Positions 8,639 through 16,861 of a stretch of 49,494 bases of DNA are shown here, one piece after another. Each line of letters begins with the position of its first letter. The first letter of the stretch is position 1. Origin of the DNA: Candidatus Palauibacter denitrificans (lineage in GTDB: Bacteria > Gemmatimonadota > Gemmatimonadetes > Palauibacterales > Palauibacteraceae); contig VXMQ01000019.1 of assembly GCA_009841015.1 (NCBI GenBank), positions 1 through 49,494 of the forward strand, in the 5' to 3' direction. A program made the position numbers and the translations under genes. A model generated the notes under the pieces. The model was not told the origin of the DNA, made no database searches, and was given only the letters and a program-made list of their open reading frames with translations.

Positions 8639-9778
8639 TCAGTTTGCGGTGCCGTCCAGCAACTCGAAGATCCGCAGCACCGCCACCGGGTTCGCGCCCG
8701 GAGCGGCGATCCCGCCGAAGTTGTCGGCGTGGGCGGTAAGGTCGATGCGCGCCGCGGCGTCCTCGGCGCTCACCCCCTGGCCGTGGAGCGCGACGGACTG
8801 GTCCCACAGGTCCTGCATGTAGGCCTGCAGGTGATCGATCCGCTCTCGCTCCCGGTACGGCTCGCCGTGGCCGGGGATGATCCAGTCGAAATCGAGCGCC
8901 TTCAGGCGGTCGAGCGTCTCGACCCACTCGTTCACGTACCCGTCGCCCATGTAGGGGAGACCGGCCGTGAGCATGTCTCCGGTGATGATCACGCGGTCAT
9001 CCGGGAGGTAAACGATGACGTCGCCCTCCGTGTGGGCGCGCCCGAAGAAGTGGAACTGGATCTCGCGTCCGCCCTTATGGAGCGTGAGCCGCTCCGAGAG
9101 CGTCGTGTTGGGGGGCGTCGGGACGACCTCCTGCAACTGCGCGTAGTAGGTCCGCTGACGTTCGAGCGTCGTCTCCAGCTCCGCGCGCGCCGCCGCGTCC
9201 GTCATCGTGTCGAGCGTTGCCTCCATCTGCTCGATCCGTCCCGGGATCGATCCCACGAAGAGTTCGTAGGAGCGGCCCGAATTCGAGCGTCCGGCCGCGA
9301 TCGCCGCGCGGGTCGCCTCGTGGCTGATGATCTCGACCTCGGGCGGATACACCTGGTTGCCGTGCGCGTGGTCGAAGTGCCAGTGCGTGTTCGCCGCGTA
9401 GCGCACGGGGTTGTCGGTGATCGAGCGCAGGTCCTCGATGAGGGCGCTCGCCGCCGCGGGGGAAATGTGGGAATCGACGAGGAGCACGTCCGCCTCGTTC
9501 ACGACCACGCCGGCGTTCGATCCCACCACGAGGTCGCTCGCGCCCCGCGCGTGATAGACGCCGGGCACGACCTCCGTGAACGCGAAGTGGACCGCCTCCG
9601 TCGTCGCTGCGCCGCCGCCCTCCTCCGCTCCCCCACCATCGCCAGTGCCGCCCGCGCCGCTGTCGGGGGCACACCCGGCAAAGAGCCACCCTGCCGCGAG
9701 CAGGGCGGCCGGAATCGCGCTCCGGCGGGGGACCGCTCCGGCGTACAGGTGCCCAGGTCGATGTCGTCTGCCGGTCAT
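8639..9778 (-). CDS. Metallo-beta-lactamase-fold hydrolase, lipoprotein
   Basis: A 379-residue exported lipoprotein with lipobox Cys36 (WLFAGC) and a G-rich linker, followed by an MBL-fold domain. The zinc site is complete: H132-W-H134-F-D136-H137, a later His in GRAHTEGD, the bridging Asp in ITGDM and the last His in IPGHGEP. The subgroup looks like MBL proteins linked to periplasmic oxidation systems (SoxH- or quinoprotein-relay-like), but the substrate cannot be inferred. I chose ATG 9778 because GGGAGG stands 5 bases upstream; a frame starting at 9817 would add 13 residues without an RBS. It is 10 bp from the next gene, the Tat-exported SDR. Confidence 0.85.
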   Translation of the reverse strand: MTGRRHRPGHLYAGAVPRRSAIPAALLAAGWLFAGCAPDSGAGGTGDGGGAEEGGGAATTEAVHFAFTEVVPGVYHARGASDLVVGSNAGVVVNEADVLLVDSHISPAAASALIEDLRSITDNPVRYAANTHWHFDHAHGNQVYPPEVEIISHEATRAAIAAGRSNSGRSYELFVGSIPGRIEQMEATLDTMTDAAARAELETTLERQRTYYAQLQEVVPTPPNTTLSERLTLHKGGREIQFHFFGRAHTEGDVIVYLPDDRVIITGDMLTAGLPYMGDGYVNEWVETLDRLKALDFDWIIPGHGEPYRERERIDHLQAYMQDLWDQSVALHGQGVSAEDAAARIDLTAHADNFGGIAAPGANPVAVLRIFELLDGTAN

Positions 9779-9883
9779 GAGAGCCTCCCGGTGCGCGATA
9801 TGAGCCAAGGCTCGCAAGATGTCGGCGGAGTCGGTCTCGGAACAGATGTCCCACGGACGATCAGACGCGCGTTCGGAGGGCGA

Positions 9884-10732
9884 TCACCGGCGCGAGCCGC
9901 CGAGGCCGAGCCGGCCGCGAATCCATGCCACATAGTCACGGACCTCGCGCTCCACGTCGCTCGTTTCGCCGTGGCTCATTTCGCCGTCGCTTCCCTCGCC
10001 GCCGGCCGCCCGAAGCTCGGTGTAGAGTTCGATCGCCGCTTCGAGCGCGGCCACGCACGCCGCGGTGTCGACGCCGCCAATCGTCCGTTCAAGATCTCTC
10101 GCGAAGGCGGGAAGCCGGTCCTCGATCCGGCGCACGCCCGTGGCCTCGATGCCGGCTCCGAGGAACGCCAGCGGGCCAAGCACCGCGGCCCGCAGAAGGG
10201 TCAGTCCGTCCAGCGCCTCGAAGATCTCTCCGCGCTCGATCTTGTCGGCGACGTAGTGTGCCCAGATCCAGAAGCGCGCCTCGATCCAGTCCGGGTCCGC
10301 GCTCGGGTAACGGGGGGCGGCGCGGGCGAACGCGGCGCTCAGGCAGCCGTCGGCCTCCCACAGGATGACCGGGTCCTCGATCCGTTCGTGCACGTCGTCA
10401 AGCGACGCGAACTTCAGGTCGACGTGCAGGAGGGGAGGGCCGTAGAGGCACACGAGCAGGCGCGGCTCTCCCACGTGCTCCCCCGTGAAGCCCGCCAGAA
10501 ACGAGGAATCGAGTTCGGCGGCGACCGCCTGCCGCCGGTCGAGGATCTCCGGCCAGACCGCCGGTTCCGCCGCCAGCACGAGGTCGAGATCCGAAAACTC
10601 GTCCATCTCCCCCGCAATGAACGACCCGCCCGCCGCCAGCCCGACGATGCCCTCCACACCGGGTATCGCAGCCAGCGCTCGCTCGAGAAACGCCCGGTGC
10701 CGGGCCGGCATGTGGTCGTAGGTGCGAACCAC
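9884..10732 (-). CDS. Pol-beta-type nucleotidyltransferase
   Basis: A 282-residue soluble protein with the minimal polymerase-beta nucleotidyltransferase signature: G36-S37, then D48 and D50 in FSDLDLVLA, and a third carboxylate D105 in LLHVDLKF. These are the expected metal-binding residues, so the catalytic centre is intact. A helical C-terminal region (about residues 150-260) resembles aminoglycoside/streptomycin adenylyltransferase-like proteins and would select the substrate. The start is a GTG at 10732, only 2 bp after the PPK2 stop codon, implying translational coupling. No HEPN partner lies next to it, so it is not a typical MNT/HEPN toxin-antitoxin pair. The target (small molecule or protein) is unknown. 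Confidence 0.75.
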   Translation of the reverse strand: MVRTYDHMPARHRAFLERALAAIPGVEGIVGLAAGGSFIAGEMDEFSDLDLVLAAEPAVWPEILDRRQAVAAELDSSFLAGFTGEHVGEPRLLVCLYGPPLLHVDLKFASLDDVHERIEDPVILWEADGCLSAAFARAAPRYPSADPDWIEARFWIWAHYVADKIERGEIFEALDGLTLLRAAVLGPLAFLGAGIEATGVRRIEDRLPAFARDLERTIGGVDTAACVAALEAAIELYTELRAAGGEGSDGEMSHGETSDVEREVRDYVAWIRGRLGLGGSRR

Positions 10733-10734
10733 GA

Positions 10735-11616
10735 TCAGAGTTCGGCGGTGAGGTGGGTGCGGTATTCCTGGAGTTCGGCGCGTTCGTCTTCGGGGAGCGC
10801 GGGGTGCGTGAGGTCGAGGGTGGCGAGCTGGTCGCGCACCAGCCGGGCGACGACGAGCCGCATCCAGGGCTTCGAGTCGGCGGGGATCGCGTACCACGGC
10901 GCCCACGGGCGGGCGGTGGCGTTGATCGCGTCCTCGTACGCGGCCATGTAGTCGTCCCAGTGCTGCCGTTCCTCGATGTCGGCGCGGTTGAACTTCCAGT
11001 TCTTGTCGGGCCGGTCGATGCGGCGCAGGAAACGGCGGGCCTGCTCGTCCTTCGAGATGTTGAGCCAGAACTTCAGGATCACGATCCCGTTCCGCGCCAG
11101 GTGCAACTCGTGATCGCGGATCGACTCGTAGCGCTCTTTGCACCGCTCCATGATCGGCAGCTTCCGCGGGAGCTTCTGCCGGTCGAGGAACTTCGGATGG
11201 ACCCGCACGATCAGCACTTCCTCGTAGTAGCTCCGGTTGAAGATCCCGATCCGGCCCTTCTCCGGTAGCCGGCGGTTCGTGCGCCACAGGAAGTCGTGTC
11301 GGGCTTCCTCGTTCGATGGCGCCTCGAAGGCGTTGATCCGGAAGCCGGCGGGGTTCACGCCCGTCATGACGGCCCGCAGCGTCGAGTCCTTGCCGGCCGC
11401 GTCCATCGCCTGGAAGACCAGCAGCACGGCGTAGTGGCGGTGCGCGTGGAGACGTCGCTGGAGCCGCGAGATCTTGCGGACCGTGCGCTTCAGTTCCTTT
11501 CGCATCTCACGCTCGGCGAGCGCGTCGGGCGGTGGGGCCGTCACCGCCCGGGAGATGTCGAAGTCGCCGGCGTAGCTGACCCGGTACGGACTCTCGGGCG
11601 GCGAGAAATCGATCAT
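10735..11616 (-). CDS. ppk2: Polyphosphate kinase 2 family (polyP:nucleotide phosphotransferase)
   Basis: A 293-residue PPK2-family kinase, expected to transfer phosphate between polyphosphate and nucleotides. The Walker A motif is MDAAGKDS at residues 71-78, and the NRSYYEEVLIVRVHP and DRPDKNWKF blocks are characteristic of the family, as is the SNEEARHDFLWR lid segment. Length matches single-domain PPK2 enzymes. Whether it makes ADP/ATP or GDP/GTP cannot be told. The SD sequence before ATG 11616 is weak. It sits 43 bp after the TPR-like lipoprotein gene and is coupled to the nucleotidyltransferase gene by a 2-bp gap, so the kinase and the nucleotide-using enzyme are made together. Confidence 0.9.
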   Translation of the reverse strand: MIDFSPPESPYRVSYAGDFDISRAVTAPPPDALAEREMRKELKRTVRKISRLQRRLHAHRHYAVLLVFQAMDAAGKDSTLRAVMTGVNPAGFRINAFEAPSNEEARHDFLWRTNRRLPEKGRIGIFNRSYYEEVLIVRVHPKFLDRQKLPRKLPIMERCKERYESIRDHELHLARNGIVILKFWLNISKDEQARRFLRRIDRPDKNWKFNRADIEERQHWDDYMAAYEDAINATARPWAPWYAIPADSKPWMRLVVARLVRDQLATLDLTHPALPEDERAELQEYRTHLTAEL

Positions 11617-11659
11617 GGGCGTTCGGCCCGATCCCGCTCGGAAGCCGTTCGCGGCCGCG

Positions 11660-13303
11660 TCAGAACCTCGAGGTGCGCAGCCAGGTGTCGGCGCGGACCC
11701 AGTAGCGGTCGAACTCCCGCCGCGCCTCCTGCGCCTGCGCCGTCTTCTTCTGCGCGTCGAGCGCCTGCATGAGGCCGAAGTACGCCCAGCCCTGGTTGGG
11801 CAGATCCTCGAGCGCGTCGCGGTACACCTGCTCCGCCTCCGCCGCCCGGTTGTTTTCGAGCAGGATGGCGCCGAGCGTATGGCGGACCGGCATGTGCCAG
11901 GCCCGCGGCTCGGAGTAGATGAGTCCGTCCTCCTTCTCGATCCCGTGCTTCAGCACCGTGACGGCCTCGTCCACCTTCCCCTGCGCGTGGAGGATCTCTC
12001 CGGCAAGGATCGAGCGCGGCAGGGCGACGATGTCCGCCAGCGGACTGTAGCGGAAGGTGGCGGAGGGATCCGCGTCCTCGAGCGCCTCGTCGATCTCATC
12101 GAGGTGGTCCTGCGCGACGTCGACGTGCCCCATCCGGAGGTAGGCCAGGCCGCGCGAGAAGCTCCACGCGACCCGCTCCATGGACTCGTCCGACTTCGGA
12201 CCGTCGCCCGCCAGGATCTCGCTCCAGCGGCCGAACGCGGCGTAGGTGAGCGGGATGTAGGCTCCCCACGGGCCGCGGTGGCCCGCCAGATCCTTCGCCG
12301 CCTGGATCGCAACGGCGCTCTGCCCGTCCATCACGGCGGCGTTGAGCAGCATGTGCAGGTTGTGCGAGGGATAGACGCCGGGAGGGCCGCCGTGCGCGGC
12401 CTTCTGGTCCGCGTGCCACGCCTGCTGGTTGCCGCGCACCGCGTCGCCCCAGCGGCCGATGTTCATGTAGATGTGCGTCGGCATGTGGTGGATGTGGCTC
12501 ACCGCGATCTGGCTTCCGAGGTGGTCCGAGCACGCCTCGGCGAGGCCGGGATCCTGGGAGGCCTCCACGAGGTGGATATAGAGGTGGCAGGCGCCGGGGT
12601 GGCGGATGTCGCGCGCGAGCACGGTCTCGAGGATGGGGCGGATCTTCTTCACATCCTTCGCCTCAAGATCCACGTCCCCGCGACGGGGCCGCAGCAGCAT
12701 CCAGGCTTCGGCCTGCAGCGTGAGCACATCCAGATCATCGGGGTAGCGCGCCGCGACCTTGTCCATCTCCCGCGCGTACAGCGTGTCGAGCATGCGGCGG
12801 CGGGAGCGCTCCGGGTCGGCCTCGAAGCGCACGGCGAAGGCGTCGATCAGCGCCTGCTCGACCTCGGTCGCGCCCGCCTTGTGCTCCTGCGCCTTCTGCA
12901 TGGCGGCGTGGGCCGAGCGCTCGTTGCCGGGCGACATGCCGCCGTTCAGGTACGGGGCCAGCGACCAGGCCTCGCCCCAGTAGCAGGAGGCGCACTCCGC
13001 GTCCTCCGCCTGCGAGGCGCGGAACGACTCCTCGGCGATCGAGGTGCCGAAGGCGTACATGAAGAGCAGACCCTCGTCGAAGTAGGCCTGTGCCTTCTCC
13101 GACTGCGTGGTGATCGGCCGGTTGTGCGGTCCAAGATTCCCGTACAGCGGAGTCGAGTTCCCGTCGCCGTTGCCGGCCGCGGCCGCAGCGCCCATGCCCC
13201 CCATGGAGCCGCCCGCCATTTGCGGCATGTCGCGCTGCCCGCTCGTACACCCGGCCACCATCGCTGCCAGACCCACCGCCAACATCAGATCGCGTCGCCG
13301 CAT
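11660..13303 (-). CDS. Tetratricopeptide-like lipoprotein of unknown function
   Basis: A 547-residue lipoprotein (lipobox LAAMVAGC, Cys19) with a G/M-rich linker and then a long all-helical region containing TPR-like helix pairs, clearest in the C-terminal third (AGEILHAQGKVDEAVTVL, LENNRAAEAEQVYRDAL). Conserved-looking blocks include a CASCYWGEAW motif (CxxC), HPGACHLYIHLVEASQ and HIHHMPTHIYMNIGRW. These give a group of Cys and His that could bind a metal, but that is speculation. Such proteins are widespread and uncharacterised. ATG 13303 has AGGAGGAAG placed right after the pckA stop (13-bp gap), so it is probably co-transcribed with pckA and then PPK2. Location should be periplasmic, lipid-anchored. 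Confidence 0.75.
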   Translation of the reverse strand: MRRRDLMLAVGLAAMVAGCTSGQRDMPQMAGGSMGGMGAAAAAGNGDGNSTPLYGNLGPHNRPITTQSEKAQAYFDEGLLFMYAFGTSIAEESFRASQAEDAECASCYWGEAWSLAPYLNGGMSPGNERSAHAAMQKAQEHKAGATEVEQALIDAFAVRFEADPERSRRRMLDTLYAREMDKVAARYPDDLDVLTLQAEAWMLLRPRRGDVDLEAKDVKKIRPILETVLARDIRHPGACHLYIHLVEASQDPGLAEACSDHLGSQIAVSHIHHMPTHIYMNIGRWGDAVRGNQQAWHADQKAAHGGPPGVYPSHNLHMLLNAAVMDGQSAVAIQAAKDLAGHRGPWGAYIPLTYAAFGRWSEILAGDGPKSDESMERVAWSFSRGLAYLRMGHVDVAQDHLDEIDEALEDADPSATFRYSPLADIVALPRSILAGEILHAQGKVDEAVTVLKHGIEKEDGLIYSEPRAWHMPVRHTLGAILLENNRAAEAEQVYRDALEDLPNQGWAYFGLMQALDAQKKTAQAQEARREFDRYWVRADTWLRTSRF

Positions 13304-13316
13304 CGGGCTTCCTCCT

Positions 13317-14924
13317 CTAGATCACGGGGCCCGCCGCACACACCTCCGGCGGACAGTCGTCCTCGTATTCCCTGAAGTTCTCCCTGAAGAGCCGAGCCAG
13401 GTGCGCGGCCTTCTCATCGTACGCCGCGGGATCCGGCCACGTCGCGCGCGGCCGCAGAATCCCGCCGGGCACTCCCGGCACTGCCGTCACGACGTGGACC
13501 CCGAACACAGGGTCCGGCTCCGTCGGCGCGTCGCCGAGTTCGCCCGCGTGGATCGCGTCCACCATCCGGCGCGTGTGCGGCAGATCGATGCGCGCGCCGA
13601 TGCCGAACGGCCCGCCGCTCCAGCCCGTGTTCACGAGCCACACCTTCACGCCGTGCTCGTCCATTCGGTCCGCGAGCAGGCGCGCGTACTTCGCCGGGTG
13701 CCACACCAGGAACGGACCCCCGAAGCAGGGCGAGAACGTTGCCACCGGGTCGGTGACGCCGACCTCCGTGCCCGCGACCTTCGCCGTGTACCCGCTGATG
13801 AAGTGGTACATGGCCTGCTCGGGCGTCAACCGGCTCACCGGCGGCAGCACGCCGAACGCGTCCGCCGTCAGGAAGATCACGTCCGTGGGGTGACCCGCCA
13901 CGCACGGCACCTGCGCGTTGTCGATGAACTCGATCGGGTAGCTGCCGCGCGTGTTCTGCGTGATCGACGAGTCCGACCAGTCCACGCTCCCGTCATCCCG
14001 CAGCACGACGTTCTCCAGCACCGCGCCGTAGCGGAGCGCCCGGTAGATGTCGGGTTCCTTCTCCTCCGAGAGGTCGATCGTCTTCGCGTAGCAGCCGCCC
14101 TCGATGTTGAAGATCCCCGCTTCGGTCCAGCAGTGCTCGTCGTCGCCGATGAGCCGCCGGTTGGGGTCGGCCGAGAGCGTCGTCTTCCCCGTCCCCGAGA
14201 GGCCGAAGAGGAGCGACGAAGCCCCGGTTGCCGGGTCCGTCGTCGCCGAGCAGTGCATCGAGAGCACGTCCCGCTTCGGCATGAGGTAGTTCATGATCGT
14301 GAACACGCCCTTCTTCATCTCCCCCGCGTACTCGGTCCCGAGGATGCAGGCCTCGTTGTCGGCGAAGGAGAGATCGACGCTCGTCGGGGAGGTGACGCCC
14401 TCGACCGACGGGTCCGCCGCCTCCTGGCCCGCGTTGTAGACGACGAAATCGGGTTCGCCGAACTCCGCCAGCTCCGCGGGCGTGGGGCGGATGAGCATGT
14501 TGTGCATGAAGAGGGCGTGGTACGGGCGGTTGCAGATGATCCGGACGTTGAGGCGGTAGGCCGGGTCCCAGCCCGCGAAGCCGTCGATGACGTAGAGGAG
14601 ATCCTGCGCGTTCAGGAATGCCCGCGCGCGTTCGCGATTCCGGCGGAAGCTCTCGCGCTCGATGGGGAAGTTGACCGGACCCCACCAGACATCCCGCTCG
14701 GTCTCCGGATCGCTCACCACGTGCTTGTCGTTCGGGGAACGGCCCGTCTTGGCGCCGGAGAAGGCCACGAGGGCTCCGTTCGCCGCCTTGACCGCGCCGG
14801 GTTCGCGCCCGCTCAGGGCGTCGGCGTAGATGTCCCCCACGGGGGGATTACGTTTTATGCGGGTGACGGTGATCCCGTGCGCGCTGAGGTCCATGGTGCC
14901 GATCTTGGCCGTCGTAGTCGTCAT
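13317..14924 (-). CDS. pckA: Phosphoenolpyruvate carboxykinase (ATP)
   Basis: A 535-residue cytosolic enzyme that converts oxaloacetate and ATP to PEP, ADP and CO2, the entry step of gluconeogenesis. The P-loop GLSGTGKTTLSADP, the metal-binding LIGDDEHCW block, the substrate motif AFSGAKTGRSPNDKH near the N-terminus and YTAKVAGTE with TFSPCFGGPF are all present. Length is standard for the ATP-dependent family. The start ATG 14924 has only a weak SD sequence. It is the first gene of a run pckA - TPR lipoprotein - PPK2 - nucleotidyltransferase (gaps 13, 43 and 2 bp). With the acetate- and dicarboxylate-type transporters in this window, it suggests growth on organic acids and amino acids. Confidence 0.96.
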   Translation of the reverse strand: MTTTTAKIGTMDLSAHGITVTRIKRNPPVGDIYADALSGREPGAVKAANGALVAFSGAKTGRSPNDKHVVSDPETERDVWWGPVNFPIERESFRRNRERARAFLNAQDLLYVIDGFAGWDPAYRLNVRIICNRPYHALFMHNMLIRPTPAELAEFGEPDFVVYNAGQEAADPSVEGVTSPTSVDLSFADNEACILGTEYAGEMKKGVFTIMNYLMPKRDVLSMHCSATTDPATGASSLLFGLSGTGKTTLSADPNRRLIGDDEHCWTEAGIFNIEGGCYAKTIDLSEEKEPDIYRALRYGAVLENVVLRDDGSVDWSDSSITQNTRGSYPIEFIDNAQVPCVAGHPTDVIFLTADAFGVLPPVSRLTPEQAMYHFISGYTAKVAGTEVGVTDPVATFSPCFGGPFLVWHPAKYARLLADRMDEHGVKVWLVNTGWSGGPFGIGARIDLPHTRRMVDAIHAGELGDAPTEPDPVFGVHVVTAVPGVPGGILRPRATWPDPAAYDEKAAHLARLFRENFREYEDDCPPEVCAAGPVI

Positions 14925-15092
14925 GTGTCATCGTCGCCATAATCAGGGGAGGGTCGACACCACGGCGAAGAGCCCACGAATCGGGGACAGATCTCAGCGC
15001 CGAACGGAATCGGCGCCGACCGTCCGATTCACGAGCAATCTGTTAAAATAAGCCTTCAGACTTGAGATGACTACTGAAACGGGGGAACCCTC

Positions 15093-16082
15093 ATGACCGG
15101 CCGGAACCGATCTTCGATCTCTCGCGGACTCGCCGTCGTCCTTGGCGGCGTGGCGGCGGCTGCCGCGACCCCAGCGACGGGACACGCTGCACAGGAAGCG
15201 GACGATCCACCGTGGCGCTGGTCGGAAGAGCGCGTGTTCGAGGCCGTCAACCGGGTGCGCGCCGGCCGCGACCTCAACCCGGACTCGTGGCCGGACGGCG
15301 GCCGCGTGGCCGTGCTGCTCTCCTTCGACGTGGACAACGAGACGGTCTGGCTGCGGAACGGCGACACCAACGTGGGCGGCCTCTCGCAGGGGGAGTACGG
15401 TTCGCGCGTCGCCCTCGGCCGCGTCATCGCCCTGCTCGACGAGTACGGGATCGCCGCCTCGTTCTTCGGCCCCGCGCTCAGCTTCAGCCTGGCGCCGCAC
15501 CAGGTCGACATGATCCAGGCCTCGGGCCGCCACGAGATCGGCGTCCACGGCTGGATCCACGAGCGCAACGCCACGCTCCCGCGCGAGGAGGAGGAACGCC
15601 TGCTGCGCATGGCCGTGGAGCGGCTGACCGAACTCACGGGCGAACGTCCGGTCGGCTACCGCGCGCCGTCGTGGAACTTCAGCGACTCGACGCTCGATCT
15701 CCTGCTGGAGATGGACTTCCTGTACGACTCCTCGCTGATGGCGGACGACCGGCCCTACGAGATCAACCAGAACGGCGAGGCCACGGGCCTCGTTGAACTC
15801 CCCGTGGACTGGATCCTGGACGACGCGCCGCTCTTCAACCCGCTCGGCGACCGCTACTCCAACCCGCGCGAGGTGCTGGAGGTGTACAAGGACGAATTCG
15901 ACGTGGCGTACGAGGAGGGGACGATGTTCCTCCTCACGATGCACCCGCACTACATCGGACACCGCTCGCGGATCGTGATCCTGCGCGAACTCATCGAGCA
16001 CATCCGCTCGAAGCCCGGCGTCTGGTTCGGCACCCACCGCGAAGCCGTCGAGTGGGTCCGCGCCCGGGCGGACATGCCGTAG
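15093..16082 (+). CDS. Exported polysaccharide deacetylase (NodB/PuuE-like)
   Basis: A 329-residue exported carbohydrate esterase-4-fold protein. A signal peptide (residues ~11-33, ending GHAAQ) precedes the catalytic domain. Metal-binding residues fit the NodB pattern: SFDVDNE (D79, D81) and H152-x3-H156 in HGWIHE. The block GYRAPSWNFSDSTLDLL follows, as in polysaccharide deacetylase and PuuE-like proteins. It would remove acyl groups from a polysaccharide or peptidoglycan, or hydrolyse a small amide. ATG 15093 has a GGGGGAA SD sequence. The 168-bp divergent region to pckA holds an A/T-rich TAAAAT at 15044-15049 that could be its -10, but I see no matching -35. Confidence 0.85.
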   Translation: MTGRNRSSISRGLAVVLGGVAAAAATPATGHAAQEADDPPWRWSEERVFEAVNRVRAGRDLNPDSWPDGGRVAVLLSFDVDNETVWLRNGDTNVGGLSQGEYGSRVALGRVIALLDEYGIAASFFGPALSFSLAPHQVDMIQASGRHEIGVHGWIHERNATLPREEEERLLRMAVERLTELTGERPVGYRAPSWNFSDSTLDLLLEMDFLYDSSLMADDRPYEINQNGEATGLVELPVDWILDDAPLFNPLGDRYSNPREVLEVYKDEFDVAYEEGTMFLLTMHPHYIGHRSRIVILRELIEHIRSKPGVWFGTHREAVEWVRARADMP

Positions 16083-16105
16083 GCAGAGCGCAGCATCGGC
16101 GCGCG

Positions 16106-16134
16106 TTGACATATTGACGCCAGCAATGTATGTG
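16106..16134 (+). promoter_or_regulatory. vapBC promoter, probably leaderless
   Basis: A perfect -35 TTGACA (16106-16111) is followed at 17-bp spacing by TATGTG (16129-16134). The vapB ATG begins 8 bases after the -10, so transcription would start at or near the start codon. No SD sequence precedes the ATG. A short inverted repeat, ATTG (16113-16116) and CAAT (16124-16127), lies between the boxes and may be part of the VapB operator. Confidence 0.55.
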
Positions 16135-16142
16135 TATATGTC

Positions 16143-16391
16143 ATGCGTACGACGGTTCGATTGGACGATGATCTCATGCGGGCGGTGAAGCGTCACGCGC
16201 TCGAGTCGGGGACGACCGTGACGGCCGTCATCGCGGAAGCCCTGCGGGAACGGCTTCAGCGGTACAGGGACCGGACTTCGAACCCGCCCCCGCCGCTCTC
16301 TCTCGTGACTACGGGGGAGGGCGGCCTCCTGCCCGGCGTCGACCTCGACGATTCCGCGGCCCTCCTTGAACTCATGGAAGACGACGTTTGA
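16143..16391 (+). CDS. vapB: Ribbon-helix-helix antitoxin (VapB-like)
   Basis: An 82-residue protein with an N-terminal ribbon-helix-helix domain (MRTTVRLDDDLMRAVKRHA, then TTVTAVIAEALRERLQRY), the DNA-binding fold of many VapB/CopG antitoxins. The C-terminal part (PPPPLSLVTTGEGG to the acidic end LLELMEDDV) would wrap around the toxin. The gene overlaps the PIN-domain toxin by 4 bp. It should repress its own promoter alone and more strongly with the toxin bound. No SD sequence precedes the ATG, which agrees with leaderless expression. Confidence 0.85.
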   Translation: MRTTVRLDDDLMRAVKRHALESGTTVTAVIAEALRERLQRYRDRTSNPPPPLSLVTTGEGGLLPGVDLDDSAALLELMEDDV

Positions 16392-16828
16392 TCCTTCCCG
16401 ACGTCAACGTCCTCGTCTACGCCCATCGCCAGGATGCTCTGGACCATCAGCGATATCTCGACTGGCTTGTTTCCGAGGTCGACTCCGATGCGGCCTTCGG
16501 GCTGAGCCCGCTGGTTCTCAGCGGATTCATCCGCGTGGTCACGCACCCGAAGGTCTTCAAGACTCCGAGTATCCTGTCCGAGGCGACCGCGTTCGCGGAG
16601 CAACTCCGGGAGCGGACCAACTGCATTGAGGTGACCCCCGGCTCCCGTCACTGGGCCATCTTCGTACGGCTGTGCGATCAGGCCGGGGCGAGGGGAAACC
16701 TGGTTCCGGATGCGTACCTGGCGGCCATGGCGATCGAGAGCGGGTGCGAGTGGGTGACGACCGACCGCGACTTCAGTCGATTCGAGGGACTGAGGTGGCG
16801 CCATCCCCTCGGATCGCATCGGGCATAG
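16388..16828 (+). CDS. vapC: PIN-domain ribonuclease toxin (VapC)
   Basis: A 146-residue PIN-domain protein. Acidic residues expected for the Mg-dependent nuclease site are present: D5 in MILPDVNVLVYAH, an Asp in PDAYLAAMAIE and the TTDRDF motif near the C-terminus. VapC toxins cut specific RNAs, commonly tRNAs or rRNA, when the antitoxin is lost. The start is a TTG at 16388 that overlaps the antitoxin stop (TTGA), the usual coupling in vapBC operons. The gene converges with the oligopeptidase gene across 33 bp. The catalytic site looks intact, so the module is probably functional. Confidence 0.88.
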   Translation: MILPDVNVLVYAHRQDALDHQRYLDWLVSEVDSDAAFGLSPLVLSGFIRVVTHPKVFKTPSILSEATAFAEQLRERTNCIEVTPGSRHWAIFVRLCDQAGARGNLVPDAYLAAMAIESGCEWVTTDRDFSRFEGLRWRHPLGSHRA

Positions 16829-16861
16829 CTGTCGTCCTGCTTTCCGACCGACCCCGACGAG

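Noticed and set aside
6004..8739. Very long open frame on the + strand opposite the sox/SDR genes
   Set aside because: It is rich in R, A, G and P, has no domain pattern, and is antisense to three genes with clear catalytic motifs. In GC-rich DNA such mirror frames are expected. The same reasoning removes similar frames at 185-2056 (-), 2248-3549 (-), 8453-10951 (+), 11615-13375 (+), 28895-31576 (+) and 46301-48031 (+).
9884..10732. MNT/HEPN toxin-antitoxin pair
   Set aside because: The nucleotidyltransferase is too long for a minimal MNT antitoxin and no HEPN gene is adjacent; its neighbour is PPK2.
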